A stretch of DNA of 64,000 nucleotides from contig CANMHT010000002.1 of the NCBI GenBank assembly GCA_947497755.1, positions 124,001-188,000 of the forward strand, in the 5' to 3' direction. A program made the translations under genes and the position numbers. The notes below the pieces were generated by a model. That model was not told the origin of the DNA and ran no database searches. It was given only the letters and a program-made list of their open reading frames with translations. Position 1 is the first letter of the stretch; each line of letters begins with the position of its first letter. The DNA is from an uncultured Polaribacter sp. Its GTDB lineage: Bacteria; Bacteroidota; Bacteroidia; Flavobacteriales; Flavobacteriaceae. Shown here in pieces: positions 52,298 through 61,681 of this stretch.

Positions 52298-55200
52298 TTA
52301 TTTAATGATAAGCTTTCTATTACTTTGTTTTTCTCCAACTTTTATTTTGGCAAAGTATACTCCTTTGTTAAGCTTAGATAAATCTAAAGAGAACTTCTTT
52401 ATAGATTTTGTGTCGCTTTTTTCTTGTAGTAATAACTTTCCTGTTAAATCAAAAACAGAGATAGAAAAATGATCTTGCTGTGACCAATTAATATTGAAAA
52501 CACCATTTGATGGATTTGGGTAAATAGATAAACCAGTAATTTGGTCATATTCACCAACAGGTAAAACTCCTGTAATTACTAAATCATCTACCATTGCTCC
52601 TTCTTCGTTTGTCAAATCATCTGCAACAAACTTAAATCTAAACATTATTGTTTTTTCGTTAGTAAAAGCGGCCAAGTCATAACTATAATCACGAACAGTG
52701 GCATTTGTTCCTCCTCTAGCATTAAAGTCTTCTCCTTCTCCAGTCCATTGTTTACCCGGTAATCCATTTGCGGTTGAATTACTATTGTACCAGTTTGTGT
52801 CAGATGAAGTACCTAATATATTCCAAGTTTGCCCTTGGTTTGTAGTATATTCTACATACAAATGATCCCAATTTTCTTCAATATCAAAAGCCATTTTAAA
52901 GCTTAAAATTGGGTTTGTAACTAAGGATAAGTCATAACATAGAGTATATAAATAACTTGTAGTTTTGTCAGAATAATTTCCAGTTAAATTAGTATAGTAA
53001 GCATTTGTACCAGAGCCAACGTTATTTAATAAGGTCTTAGTTGCGGTTCCACGCTTCCATAAATCTCCACCTAGTCCACCACTAGTTTCAACAGTTAACT
53101 CATCATCACTACTTTCAAAAGAATTTACGGTAGTTGGTTTGGTATTAGACCCAGCAATGTCAAAAGTGCTAAAACTTTTGTTGTTAGAGTTGTAAGAGTC
53201 ATTATTAATTACGGTTTCGATGTTTATTGTATGACTACCTTTAGAAATACTAAACTCTGGAATTGTTATTTGAGTAGAAGCTTCAGAAGCTAAATTGCCA
53301 GACCAGTTATAGGTAGCATTAGCACCTCCATCAATACTGTAGTTTACAGTAATTGAAGTAATAGCGTTTGTTCCTTGGTTTCTAACAGTTAAAGCAGGAG
53401 AGATACTTCCACATCCTTTAGAGTCATTAACTGGAGAATCAATTGAAACTAACTTTACGTCATTGTCTGGTAAAGATTTGGTGATACTAGTAACAAAAAC
53501 TCCTCTACCATAAGTTGCTGCATATAATTTAGCATCTTTTTCGTTGATCTCTAAATCTCTAACAGCCGTGTTTGGTAATTTGTTGTCAAAAGTTATCCAT
53601 TCAGTTAAGGTGTCATCGGTGTAATAGACTCCTAAAGTAGTTCCTAAATAGATTCTATTGTCTTTATGTCCAGGATGATGTCTTACGACAATCTTTCCTT
53701 CCGAGGGTAAATTACCAGTAATGTTTGTAAAAGTTGGTGTTGTACCTAATAAATTAGTTATTTTAAATACGCTAGAATTTATTGTAATCCATCCAACATT
53801 GCTATCGTTATTACTAATTTCTATAGAATTTATAGTGCCATTGGAGAATGGTAATGGAGAAAAAGTTTTCCCTGCATTATTACTTTTATACAGACTACTA
53901 CCAATAGATAAGTATATGTTATTGTCATTATTTGGATCAATTTCAATATGATAAATATCACCACCAAAAAATTGATTAGATACTTTAGACCAGTTTCCAT
54001 TTACCAATTTGTATAACTGACTATATCCAGAATACATTTCTCCTTTACTATTAGAAACTAATGGAGTTACCCATCTACCACCACTATCATTGGTACCTGT
54101 TTCTGCACTTGGAGCACCTACACGATTTGCTCTACTTAAGCCACTATCTGTAGTTTCGTATAAAGAAGCACCATATTGAATAAAACCAAAATAATTGTTA
54201 GGATTTGTTGAGTTTACAGCACAATCCATACCGTCTGCACCAAAATAGTTGTTCCAGTTTTGGTCTTTATCAAAAGCATATCCTCCATTATCTTGTAACC
54301 CTCCAACAATTTTATTTGAATTCTGACTTGCTACAGAGATTTTATAAAACTGACTAATGGCTAAATTTTTTGTTAAATCTGTAAAGTTAGTTCCATGGTT
54401 TGTTGAAACATAAATACCACCATCTGTACCAGCGAAAAATTTTCCGTCAATAAAATTTAAATAATGGATGTCAGCATGTGTGTAAGAAGGAGCAGTAGGG
54501 GCATTCCAATTATTGATTTTTACAAAATCATCACCCCCATTAGTAGATTTCCAGATATTTAATACACCAATAAATACGGTATCTGCATTGGTGTCAGAAA
54601 CAGTAATTGCTAAATCATACCATGATTGAGATCCTCCAAAAATGTCATCATTTTCAGCAGTCTTAGTAAAATTAACACCACTATCAATAGATTTATACAC
54701 GCCGTTAAATCCATTTTTAACTGAAGAATCACCATTATAACTTACAAAGTAAACCAAATTAGGATTAGCTGGTGTTACTGCCAAAGCGATTCTTCTTGAA
54801 TCGGATAATCCAGAGATAGTTACAGGGATGAAACTATTCCCAGAGTCAGTAGAACGATATACTCCAGAACCTGAAGCTGCATAAAAAGTAGTTGCATCTC
54901 CTGGTTTCATTTTTAAATCTATAATATTCGCAGACAATTTTAATGTCCAATTTGCACCAGCATTTATAGATTTATATACACCATCACTAGTTGCTACCCA
55001 AAGCGTATTAGAATTGTTTGGGTCTATGTAAATATCGTTCATAGAATCTGCTTTAATATTACCTGCAGGATTCCAAGTTGTACCACCATCTGTAGATTTA
55101 TATACACCAACTGCGTAAGAATCGCTAGCATCATCATCTCCAGTTGCGATGTAAATAATATTAGAATTGTTTGGGTCAATTGCAATACCAGAAACACCAA

Positions 55201-55729
55201 TTTGAGGTAAGTAATCGGTTAAAGGTTGCCAGTTTACACCTGCATCAGTAGATTTCCATATTCCACCTGCTGGAGCACCCACATAATAAGTGTTTGCATT
55301 GTTAGGGTCAACTGCAATAGCGTTTACCCTTCCTTGTCCAGAAGACCAAGATGCAGTATTGGTATGAGAATACGGACCAATAGATGTCCAATTACTCGTG
55401 TCGTTTGCATTATTTTGATTGGAACTGTTTAATTCATTTTTTTGCCTCCAAGCTTTCCACAAATCAGAAGCAGGAGCAACAGTTCCGTCTGGTTTAGTAT
55501 AGAAACTCCAGTGGTATTCCCATCTTTTAAATGGTTTTAAACCACTACCTTTTTTATTTCTATCGATAGTCTTAAAATAATTTTCTGCAGCTAGGGAAAT
55601 TTCTTGTAAAGTTAATTTCCCTTTCTTTTTTAAGTTGCTATTCTTCATCCATGGAGCATTTCCTTGATAAGCTTGTGAGAGAGCTAATAATGGAATGAAT
55701 AAAAGAAAAGTAAAAGTAGTTTTTTTCAT
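52298..55729 (-). CDS. Large T9SS-secreted protein with sortilin/BNR-like beta-propeller
   Basis: 1143 aa with a signal peptide (FTFLLFIPLLALSQA). Residues about 115-740 contain many Asp-box repeats (GVYKSTDGGTTWNPAG, GVYKSINAGANWTL, GVYRSTDSGNSF) with DPNNSN loops, a VPS10/BNR-type propeller also seen in glycoside hydrolases. A CARDB-like Ig domain (VKLVSIDSPVNDSKGCGSISPALTVRNQ) and a jelly-roll stretch precede the type A sorting domain (LSIYPNPSNGVFNINWSQQ ... KKFSLDLSKLNKGVYFAKIKVGEKQSNRKLIIK). No glycosidase catalytic motif is seen. A lipoprotein gene ends 3 bp upstream, likely co-expressed. Confidence 0.88.
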   Translation of the reverse strand: MKKTTFTFLLFIPLLALSQAYQGNAPWMKNSNLKKKGKLTLQEISLAAENYFKTIDRNKKGSGLKPFKRWEYHWSFYTKPDGTVAPASDLWKAWRQKNELNSSNQNNANDTSNWTSIGPYSHTNTASWSSGQGRVNAIAVDPNNANTYYVGAPAGGIWKSTDAGVNWQPLTDYLPQIGVSGIAIDPNNSNIIYIATGDDDASDSYAVGVYKSTDGGTTWNPAGNIKADSMNDIYIDPNNSNTLWVATSDGVYKSINAGANWTLKLSANIIDLKMKPGDATTFYAASGSGVYRSTDSGNSFIPVTISGLSDSRRIALAVTPANPNLVYFVSYNGDSSVKNGFNGVYKSIDSGVNFTKTAENDDIFGGSQSWYDLAITVSDTNADTVFIGVLNIWKSTNGGDDFVKINNWNAPTAPSYTHADIHYLNFIDGKFFAGTDGGIYVSTNHGTNFTDLTKNLAISQFYKISVASQNSNKIVGGLQDNGGYAFDKDQNWNNYFGADGMDCAVNSTNPNNYFGFIQYGASLYETTDSGLSRANRVGAPSAETGTNDSGGRWVTPLVSNSKGEMYSGYSQLYKLVNGNWSKVSNQFFGGDIYHIEIDPNNDNNIYLSIGSSLYKSNNAGKTFSPLPFSNGTINSIEISNNDSNVGWITINSSVFKITNLLGTTPTFTNITGNLPSEGKIVVRHHPGHKDNRIYLGTTLGVYYTDDTLTEWITFDNKLPNTAVRDLEINEKDAKLYAATYGRGVFVTSITKSLPDNDVKLVSIDSPVNDSKGCGSISPALTVRNQGTNAITSITVNYSIDGGANATYNWSGNLASEASTQITIPEFSISKGSHTINIETVINNDSYNSNNKSFSTFDIAGSNTKPTTVNSFESSDDELTVETSGGLGGDLWKRGTATKTLLNNVGSGTNAYYTNLTGNYSDKTTSYLYTLCYDLSLVTNPILSFKMAFDIEENWDHLYVEYTTNQGQTWNILGTSSDTNWYNSNSTANGLPGKQWTGEGEDFNARGGTNATVRDYSYDLAAFTNEKTIMFRFKFVADDLTNEEGAMVDDLVITGVLPVGEYDQITGLSIYPNPSNGVFNINWSQQDHFSISVFDLTGKLLLQEKSDTKSIKKFSLDLSKLNKGVYFAKIKVGEKQSNRKLIIK

Positions 55730-55732
55730 GAT

Positions 55733-56260
55733 TTACTTTTTATTTGAGTTTATTTGAATTGATTGAGTTTGAATTTCTTTTTCGATACTTAATTGAGCAT
55801 AAACAGTGTTTATTTTTGAATTAGTAGCTGAAAAAGCATTGAGTATTTTATCTATTTGCTGATTTACTTCTTTAGAAGTAATTGCGCTAATATATGTCAT
55901 GTCTTTTAAGCGTAAAGCTTCATTTTCTAGTACATTTATACGAGTTCTAAACGCTGGAGTAAGTAATTCTTTAGGTCGAATGCTATCTTTTAAATGCTTT
56001 ACTACTTTAGAAAATTGCAAAGCATTGTTTAAAGCTTCATTAGCAGAGATAGACTTAAATTTATTGATGTTATTGTTAACCGCAGTATACTCTTGCCAAG
56101 AAGAAATGTTTTTTTGAGATTCCTTATTTAAGTTCGTAATAAGCTCATGCTTATTCACAGCATTCATGTCAGATTTGTTAACCGTGTTAACATTCTTGAC
56201 TTGCTTTTCTTGACAACTAATAGTTAAAGCAACAAAAAAAATAAAAAATAAGTACCTCAT
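55733..56260 (-). CDS. Lipoprotein of unknown function
   Basis: 175 aa. FFVALTISCQEK gives a lipobox Cys. The body is helical and Asn/Lys-rich, with heptad-like spacing (LENEALRLKDMTYI, EVNQQIDKILNAFSATNSKINTVYAQL) suggesting a coiled coil. No family recognised. It is separated by 3 bp from the 1143-aa T9SS protein gene, so the two are very likely co-transcribed and may act together at the cell surface (inference). Confidence 0.7.
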   Translation of the reverse strand: MRYLFFIFFVALTISCQEKQVKNVNTVNKSDMNAVNKHELITNLNKESQKNISSWQEYTAVNNNINKFKSISANEALNNALQFSKVVKHLKDSIRPKELLTPAFRTRINVLENEALRLKDMTYISAITSKEVNQQIDKILNAFSATNSKINTVYAQLSIEKEIQTQSIQINSNKK

Positions 56261-56355
56261 ATATTTTTAAATGACCCTAAAAATACATTAAAATTATGAA
56301 ACATTGTAAGATGTTTTTAATATAATTAATTATCAATAAATAGTAAGATTCTTTT

Positions 56356-56383
56356 TTGAGAATACTTAAATTATGTACTTTTG
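56356..56383 (+). promoter_or_regulatory. Promoter of the threonine dehydrogenase-like gene
   Basis: -33 TTG (56356-56358), 17-bp spacer, -7 TACTTTTG (56376-56383), 27 bp before the ATG. Confidence 0.7.
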
Positions 56384-56410
56384 TTTCATAATTTTTTTGA
56401 ATAAATATCA

Positions 56411-57349
56411 ATGAGTGACACCATTTTAATTATTGGAGCTTGCGGGCAAATAGGAACAGAATTAACACAAAAGTTAAGAGATGTTTATGGAAAAGAAAAT
56501 GTGATAGCTTCAGATATTAGAGAAGGTAGTGAAGAAATGATGACTTCTGGACCATTTGAAATTTTAGATGCTACCGATAAACCAGGAATTTTAAAAATTG
56601 TTCAAAAATACAAAGTAACCCAAGTGTATTTAATGGCAGCGATGTTGTCTGCTACTGGAGAGAAATTTCCTCATAAAGCTTGGGAGTTAAATATGACTTC
56701 GCTTTTAGGAGTTTTAGATTTGGCAAAAGAAAAACACATTAAACAAGTATATTGGCCAAGTTCAATTGCTTCGTTTGGACCAACTTCACCAAAAATAAAT
56801 ACACCGCAACAAACAGTAATGGAACCAACTACTGTTTATGGTATTAGTAAATTGGCTGGAGAACATTGGTGTAATTATTATCACGAAAAATATGGAGTTG
56901 ATGTAAGAAGTATCCGCTATCCAGGAATTATTAGTTGGAAAACAAAACCTGGTGGAGGAACTACAGATTATGCAGTTGATATTTATTTTCAAGCAACAGA
57001 AAAGAAAACATATGAGTGTTTTTTAACTGAAAATACACGTTTACCAATGATGTATATGCAAGATGCTGTAAATGCAACGATTCAAATAATGCAAGCAGAT
57101 GTTGCAGATATCAAAACAAGAACTTCCTATAATTTAGCGGCTATTAGTTTTACTCCAAAAGAAATTGCTGCGGCCATTAGAAAATACATTCCAGAGTTTG
57201 AAATTTCTTATAAAGAAGATTTTAGACAAGCTATTGCAGATAGTTGGCCTCAAGTAATTGATGACTCTAAAGCTAGAGAAGATTGGGGATGGGCTCATAA
57301 ATTTGACCTTGATTTAATGACTAAAGATATGCTTGAAAATTTAGGTTAA
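56411..57349 (+). CDS. L-threonine 3-dehydrogenase-like NAD-dependent epimerase/dehydratase
   Basis: 312 aa extended SDR. Rossmann start ILIIGACGQIGTELTQKLRDVYG, VASDIREGS, and the catalytic pair in YGISKLAGEHWCNYYHEKYG with upstream WPSSIASFGP. These match the UDP-galactose-4-epimerase-like L-threonine dehydrogenases, which oxidise threonine to 2-amino-3-ketobutyrate with NAD+. No kbl gene is adjacent. Confidence 0.9.
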   Translation: MSDTILIIGACGQIGTELTQKLRDVYGKENVIASDIREGSEEMMTSGPFEILDATDKPGILKIVQKYKVTQVYLMAAMLSATGEKFPHKAWELNMTSLLGVLDLAKEKHIKQVYWPSSIASFGPTSPKINTPQQTVMEPTTVYGISKLAGEHWCNYYHEKYGVDVRSIRYPGIISWKTKPGGGTTDYAVDIYFQATEKKTYECFLTENTRLPMMYMQDAVNATIQIMQADVADIKTRTSYNLAAISFTPKEIAAAIRKYIPEFEISYKEDFRQAIADSWPQVIDDSKAREDWGWAHKFDLDLMTKDMLENLG

Positions 57350-57460
57350 AACCTTGATAATTATCAGCTTTTATAAAATTTTTCAATGTTACTTTTGTTA
57401 CGAAAGTAGCAGTGTAAGTTTTTTACTTTTACACGTCTAAAAACAAAGATTTTGAAGATT

Positions 57461-58051
57461 ATGAAAGAAATAATAAAAGATAGCTTAGCAAAAAGTACCT
57501 CTTATAATACGTATAGAAAAACGGTTAGTGATTTGTTAGAAATTGGTAAATCTACTGGATCAAATCAATCAGATGATTTATTAAATTATAGTTTGCTTAA
57601 TGATAAACGCATGAGCAGATTGGATAAGAAAACAACTTTATCTGAGGAAACTGTGAATGCTCTTAAGAAGAATAAAAATAAACAAACATGGTTGTTAATC
57701 ACTGAAGGTTGGTGTGGAGATGCTGCTCAAATTGCTCCAGTGATAAACAAAATGAGTTTAGAAAGTGATGCAATAGAGCTTAAAGTAGTTTTACGAGATG
57801 AGAATGAAGCATTAATGAATCAGTTTTTAACTAATGGAAGCAAATCCATCCCGAAATTGGTTGTGCTAAATGAAAATGATGATGTAATTTCTTCTTGGGG
57901 ACCAAGACCTTCTATTGCAACTAAAATGGTAAATGATTATAAAGAAGCACATGGAGGTTTAGATGCTAATTTTAAAAAGGACTTACAGGTTTGGTACAAT
58001 AAAGACAAAGGAGAAAATATTCAGAAAGATATTATTGCTTTTTTAGAGTAG
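57461..58051 (+). CDS. Thioredoxin-family protein with single-Cys motif
   Basis: 196 aa. The central thioredoxin-like strand and motif read TWLLITEGWCGDAAQIAPVINKM, so the CxxC position is C-G-D-A with only the first Cys; SKSIPKLVVLNENDDVI has the cis-Pro. Cytoplasmic by lack of signal. The family occurs widely in Bacteroidetes without a known substrate. The ATG at 57461 is chosen over a TTG at 57452. A possible -7 box TACTTTTG lies at 57390-57397. Confidence 0.82.
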   Translation: MKEIIKDSLAKSTSYNTYRKTVSDLLEIGKSTGSNQSDDLLNYSLLNDKRMSRLDKKTTLSEETVNALKKNKNKQTWLLITEGWCGDAAQIAPVINKMSLESDAIELKVVLRDENEALMNQFLTNGSKSIPKLVVLNENDDVISSWGPRPSIATKMVNDYKEAHGGLDANFKKDLQVWYNKDKGENIQKDIIAFLE

Positions 58052-58067
58052 ATATTAAACGATAAAA

Positions 58068-58107
58068 ATAAAAGTCCATTGCAATTATTTGTTAATGGAC
58101 TTTTTTT
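58068..58107 (+). terminator. Terminator after the thioredoxin-family gene
   Basis: AGTCCATT/AATGGACT stem with a 13-nt loop and T run. The next gene's -33 element lies inside its loop/stem. Confidence 0.75.
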
Positions 58108-58121
58108 ATGATGTATATTTG
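58089..58121 (+). promoter_or_regulatory. Promoter of the 161-aa conserved protein gene
   Basis: -33 TTG (58089-58091), 22-bp spacer, -7 TATATTTG (58114-58121) followed by C, 18 bp before the ATG. Confidence 0.7.
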
Positions 58122-58139
58122 CAACATTAAAGTAATAAC

Positions 58140-58625
58140 ATGATTGTAGATTACAAGGAACTTCCTGAAACAGCTAAGGTTTGGATTTATCCATCGAGTA
58201 GAAAATTTTATGATACAGAAATAGATGGTATTCATGAAAAAATTACTTCATTTTTAAGCTCATGGAAAACGGAGGAAGAAGATTTTAAAGTGTCTTATAA
58301 ACTGTTGTACAATCGCTTTATTGTTTTGTTTGCTGACGATTCTAAAATACCTTTATTAAATCCAGATATTGATGCATCTGTGCTATTTATATTACAACTT
58401 CAGCAAGAGTACAGTGTCGAATTGTTAGATAAAATGAATGTTTGTTTTAAGCAAGGGCAATATGTGCAATACAAAGATTTAAAGGACTTTAAGAAATTGC
58501 TTAAAAACAAATCGGTTACAGGAAAATCTATTGTTTTTGATAATTTAGTAACGACTAAAGATGAGTTTGAAAATTATTGGGAAGTGCCTATCTCTGAGAG
58601 TTGGTATAGTAGATTTTTAAAGTGA
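58140..58625 (+). CDS. Conserved Bacteroidetes protein (often labelled ABC transporter ATPase)
   Basis: 161 aa. DYKELPETAKVWIYPSSRKF, DIDASVLFILQLQQEYSVELLDKMNVCFKQG and FENYWEVPISESWYSRFL define a family conserved in Flavobacteria. Databases often call it ABC transporter ATPase, but no Walker A, Walker B or ABC signature is present, so I would not transfer that name. Probably cytoplasmic; function unknown. The next 287 bp (58626-58912) show no gene or strong structure. Confidence 0.8.
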   Translation: MIVDYKELPETAKVWIYPSSRKFYDTEIDGIHEKITSFLSSWKTEEEDFKVSYKLLYNRFIVLFADDSKIPLLNPDIDASVLFILQLQQEYSVELLDKMNVCFKQGQYVQYKDLKDFKKLLKNKSVTGKSIVFDNLVTTKDEFENYWEVPISESWYSRFLK

Positions 58626-58912
58626 TTTTTAGTTTGTTAACATCAAATATGTAAGCGTTAAAATCATAATTAGGTTTTTTTGGTATAGATTGTATTAATT
58701 TTCAAAAAAAAAATAAAATCTTACTTTATGAGAATTGCTAATTATTTGAAGAATGAAGCATATTTAAGTAGAAGTTTCTTCAATGCTATGGAATTAAAAA
58801 AACGAATTACTTAACCTAGTTTAACTTTTGCTTACATCATTTAAAGCTATTACAATGCTTTTTCCTCTAAAATTGATTGAGATAAATTTTGCAGCTATTA
58901 TTTGATTAAAAT

Positions 58913-59293
58913 ATGTTGAAGTTTTGCACTAACCTATTTAAAACGCTAGTAACTAAAACAACTTCTTTTTTTACTTCAAAAAGAGAAGAAGAGGATGTTA
59001 AAGATCAGGTGGCTACTTTTGCTTTTGATGATGAAGCGCTTAAAGAATCTTTTAGCGGAACTCTATTTTTTCACACAAAAGAAGGGAAACTTATTAAGTT
59101 TTATAAATATGAAAAAGGAAAAAAAATAAAGGAATTTGTAGTTAAAAAGGATGCTCTGAAGCGTGAGAATAATTCTAATCCACCAACTTGGGATGAATTG
59201 TTATGGCTTGTTGAAACGAGTGAGGGTTATAATTCTGAATTGGAGAAGCTAAAGGAGATAGAAATAGAGAAGAAACCAGAACTTGTTGACTAA
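58913..59293 (+). CDS. Hypothetical charged protein
   Basis: 126 aa. The N-terminus MLKFCTNLFKTLVTKTTSFFTSKREEED is amphipathic; the rest is rich in Lys and Glu, with EGKLIKFYKYEKGKKIKEFVV suggesting a small beta unit and a helical Glu/Lys tail. No family recognised. It is preceded by AT-rich DNA without a clear promoter, so the gene call rests on length and codon pattern. Confidence 0.5.
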   Translation: MLKFCTNLFKTLVTKTTSFFTSKREEEDVKDQVATFAFDDEALKESFSGTLFFHTKEGKLIKFYKYEKGKKIKEFVVKKDALKRENNSNPPTWDELLWLVETSEGYNSELEKLKEIEIEKKPELVD

Positions 59294-59352
59294 ATAAGAA
59301 AAGCACTGCCTTAGTTAACAGTACCCTTCTTATAGCTAAAGTTATTTTATTT

Positions 59353-59892
59353 TTAAAATAAAGAAATACCTATCCCTAAAGAAACGCTATCTAAATTACC
59401 ATCTTTAAAATTAGCAATCCGCTTGCGGTGAAAATCCAATCTGAACACAACATTGGTTCCTGAATCACTATTGTTTCCTTGAAAACCAACACCAAAACCA
59501 TGGTACTTTCCTTTTTCAAAATTGGAAGAAGGTTTCCATAAGTTTCCATAGCTTCCGTTAATAAAAATTTTAAAATCTTCATTAGAAACTAGGTTGTATT
59601 GGAGATTAAGATAAGAAGGAATGGCCTGTATTTTAAAACGCATATGAAAATCCAATCCGAAATTAATACTAGTTTCAATATGTTTGTTAAATCGATAACC
59701 AAATCCAGCTCTAATAAATATTGCTGAAAAGTCTAACATGTTTTCTCCGTCATCTGGTTCAAACAAGACATAGTTTTCATTTAAAGCAAAAGTTGCATGC
59801 AAACTAGAGGTAAAAATTGGTCCTTTTTCTTTGGTTTGAGAAAAGCTAAGTGTGGTTGTTAAAAGTAATGCAAGAAGTAATCGTTTTTTCAT
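59353..59892 (-). CDS. Outer-membrane beta-barrel-like hypothetical protein
   Basis: 179 aa from the ATG at 59892. Signal peptide LLLALLLTTTLSFSQ, then alternating hydrophobic strands (IFIRAGFGYRFNKHIETSINFGLDFHM, YHGFGVGFQGNN, NVVFRLDFHRKRIANF) and a C-terminal Phe (LGIGISLF). This fits a small eight-strand barrel. A start at 59922 would add MFCLQKQNNF in front of the signal and is less likely. It lies 33 bp after truB on the same strand. Confidence 0.75.
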   Translation of the reverse strand: MKKRLLLALLLTTTLSFSQTKEKGPIFTSSLHATFALNENYVLFEPDDGENMLDFSAIFIRAGFGYRFNKHIETSINFGLDFHMRFKIQAIPSYLNLQYNLVSNEDFKIFINGSYGNLWKPSSNFEKGKYHGFGVGFQGNNSDSGTNVVFRLDFHRKRIANFKDGNLDSVSLGIGISLF

Positions 59893-59925
59893 AAAATTGT
59901 TTTGTTTCTGCAAACAAAACAAGAA

Positions 59926-60621
59926 CTATTCCATTTCTATTTTTTTGATAAAATTTTCTATAGAAGTAGCATTCTCTACTGAGAAATTTCCAATTTTAGT
60001 TCTTCTTAAAGCTGATAAATGCGCACCAGAATTCAAGGCTTTTCCAAAGTCAAAAGCCAAAGATCGAATGTAAGTACCTTTACTACAAACCACTCTAAAA
60101 TCTACTTTAGGAAATTGGATCGCAGTAATTTCAAACTCAGAGATATGAATTTCTCTTGTTGGAATTTCAGTAGTTTCTCCTTTTCTGGCAATCTCATACA
60201 AACGTTTTCCATCTTTTTTTAAAGCAGAAAAAATGGGTGGTTGTTGTTGAATGTTTCCAATAAACTGTTGGGTTGTATTATGTATTAATTCTTCGGTAAT
60301 ATGTGTGGTGTCAAAAGTATGATCTATTTCGGTTTCTAAGTCATAACTAGGAGTTGTAGCACCTAATGTAAATGTACCTGTGTATTCTTTTATTTGTCCT
60401 TGATATTCGTTGATACTTTTGGTTTGTTTTCCAGTACAAATTACCAATAAGCCTGTGGCTAAAGGATCTAATGTACCAGCATGACCAACCTTGATTTTTT
60501 TAATATCGAAACGCTTTCTAATATGCCAACGAATCTTATTTACAGCCTGAAAAGAAGTCCATTCTAATGGTTTGTCTATTAATAAAACCTGTCCGTTTTT
60601 ATAATCTTCTCCCGTCATCAT
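59926..60621 (-). CDS. truB: tRNA pseudouridine(55) synthase
   Basis: 231 aa, the short form without a full PUA domain. VGHAGTLDPLATGLLVICTG holds the catalytic Asp; LIDKPLEWTSFQAVNKIR and CSKGTYIRSLAFDFGKAL are conserved TruB motifs. It makes pseudouridine 55 in the T-loop of tRNAs. It lies 16 bp downstream of uppP in the run ftsX-DUF3098-uppP-truB. Confidence 0.96.
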   Translation of the reverse strand: MMTGEDYKNGQVLLIDKPLEWTSFQAVNKIRWHIRKRFDIKKIKVGHAGTLDPLATGLLVICTGKQTKSINEYQGQIKEYTGTFTLGATTPSYDLETEIDHTFDTTHITEELIHNTTQQFIGNIQQQPPIFSALKKDGKRLYEIARKGETTEIPTREIHISEFEITAIQFPKVDFRVVCSKGTYIRSLAFDFGKALNSGAHLSALRRTKIGNFSVENATSIENFIKKIEME

Positions 60622-60637
60622 TCTTCAAGTTTTAAAA

Positions 60638-61432
60638 TTAATTTAGCAAAGCATATCCAATAGCGGCCAAACCAACAATTGCACAATAGATTGCAAAGTA
60701 TGAGAGTTTACTTTTCTTAACCAAAGCAATCATCCAAGTACAAGCTAGTAAACCAGAAATAAATGCCGCAAAAAAACCAGCTGCTAAAGGAGCAATATCT
60801 GAACTCGAAAAATTAATATCTCCACTCATTAAATCTTTGGCAACTTTTCCAAATATTAAAGGGACTACCATTAAAAAAGAAAATCGAGCAGCTTTAGTTC
60901 TGTCTACTCCTAATAAAACAGAGGTAGAAATTGTAGCTCCAGATCTTGAAATTCCAGGTAACATGGCAATTGCTTGTGAAATACCAATAATAACAGCATT
61001 TAAAAACGATACTTTCTTATCGGTATTTTTAGCTCTGTCAGCAAGTAATAATAACAAAGCAGTAATTAATAACATTGCTCCAACTAATAAAATTTTACCA
61101 CCAAAAAATGCTTCTAGTTGCTCTTCAAAAAGAAGTCCAACAAACACGGCTGGAATCATAGAGGCAACAATTTTTAAAGAAAACTGTGTTTGTTCGTTCC
61201 ATTTAAACTGAAAGAGTCCTTTTAAAATTTCGACAACTTCTTTTCTAAAAATAACAATGGTGCTTAATGCGGTTGCAAAATGTAATACTACAGTAAAAGT
61301 TAGGCTTTCTTGTGGTACAGAAGTGTCTCCTAAAATAGCTTTTGCCAATTCTAAATGTCCACTTGATGATACAGGTAAAAACTCGGTTAATCCTTGAATA
61401 AGACCAAGTACAATAGATTCTATTATATCCAT
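60638..61432 (-). CDS. uppP: Undecaprenyl-diphosphatase (bacitracin resistance protein)
   Basis: 264 aa membrane protein. GLIQGLTEFLPVSSSGHLELAK (Glu-rich first motif) and MLPGISRSGATIS (second motif) are the two BacA/UppP active-site repeats. It recycles undecaprenyl pyrophosphate for peptidoglycan synthesis. It sits 2 bp after the DUF3098 gene, tightly coupled. Confidence 0.96.
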   Translation of the reverse strand: MDIIESIVLGLIQGLTEFLPVSSSGHLELAKAILGDTSVPQESLTFTVVLHFATALSTIVIFRKEVVEILKGLFQFKWNEQTQFSLKIVASMIPAVFVGLLFEEQLEAFFGGKILLVGAMLLITALLLLLADRAKNTDKKVSFLNAVIIGISQAIAMLPGISRSGATISTSVLLGVDRTKAARFSFLMVVPLIFGKVAKDLMSGDINFSSSDIAPLAAGFFAAFISGLLACTWMIALVKKSKLSYFAIYCAIVGLAAIGYALLN

Positions 61433-61434
61433 TA

Positions 61435-61680
61435 TTATTTTTTAGGTTTTGCTAAAATAGCATAAATCTCAATTGCAATTCCGATGATTACTAAAGTTGG
61501 TGCTAATCGAATTCGTCTCCAACTATAGATTTCTGGGTTAAAGACGTTTGGGTCATCGCTTCCACCACCAGCCATAAGAATAAATCCTAAAGCAATAAAT
61601 GCAATTCCAATTAGCATAATTGTATAATTCCTTTTTCCAAAAAGAAATTCAGGTTTTGGATGGTTATTTTTTGAACTCAT
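61435..61680 (-). CDS. DUF3098 family membrane protein
   Basis: 81 aa with two TM segments: YTIMLIGIAFIALGFILMAGGGSDDPNVFNPEIYSWRRIRLAPTLVIIGIAIEIYAI contains the family signature GGGSDDPNVFNPEIYSWRR. Uncharacterised, and conserved between ftsX and uppP in Bacteroidetes. Gaps of 1 and 2 bp to its neighbours imply one transcript and a possible cell-envelope role. Confidence 0.92.
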   Translation of the reverse strand: MSSKNNHPKPEFLFGKRNYTIMLIGIAFIALGFILMAGGGSDDPNVFNPEIYSWRRIRLAPTLVIIGIAIEIYAILAKPKK

Positions 61681-61681
61681 A

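Noticed and set aside
58140..58625. ABC transporter ATPase
   Set aside because: The common database label is not supported: no Walker A, Walker B or ABC signature in 161 residues.
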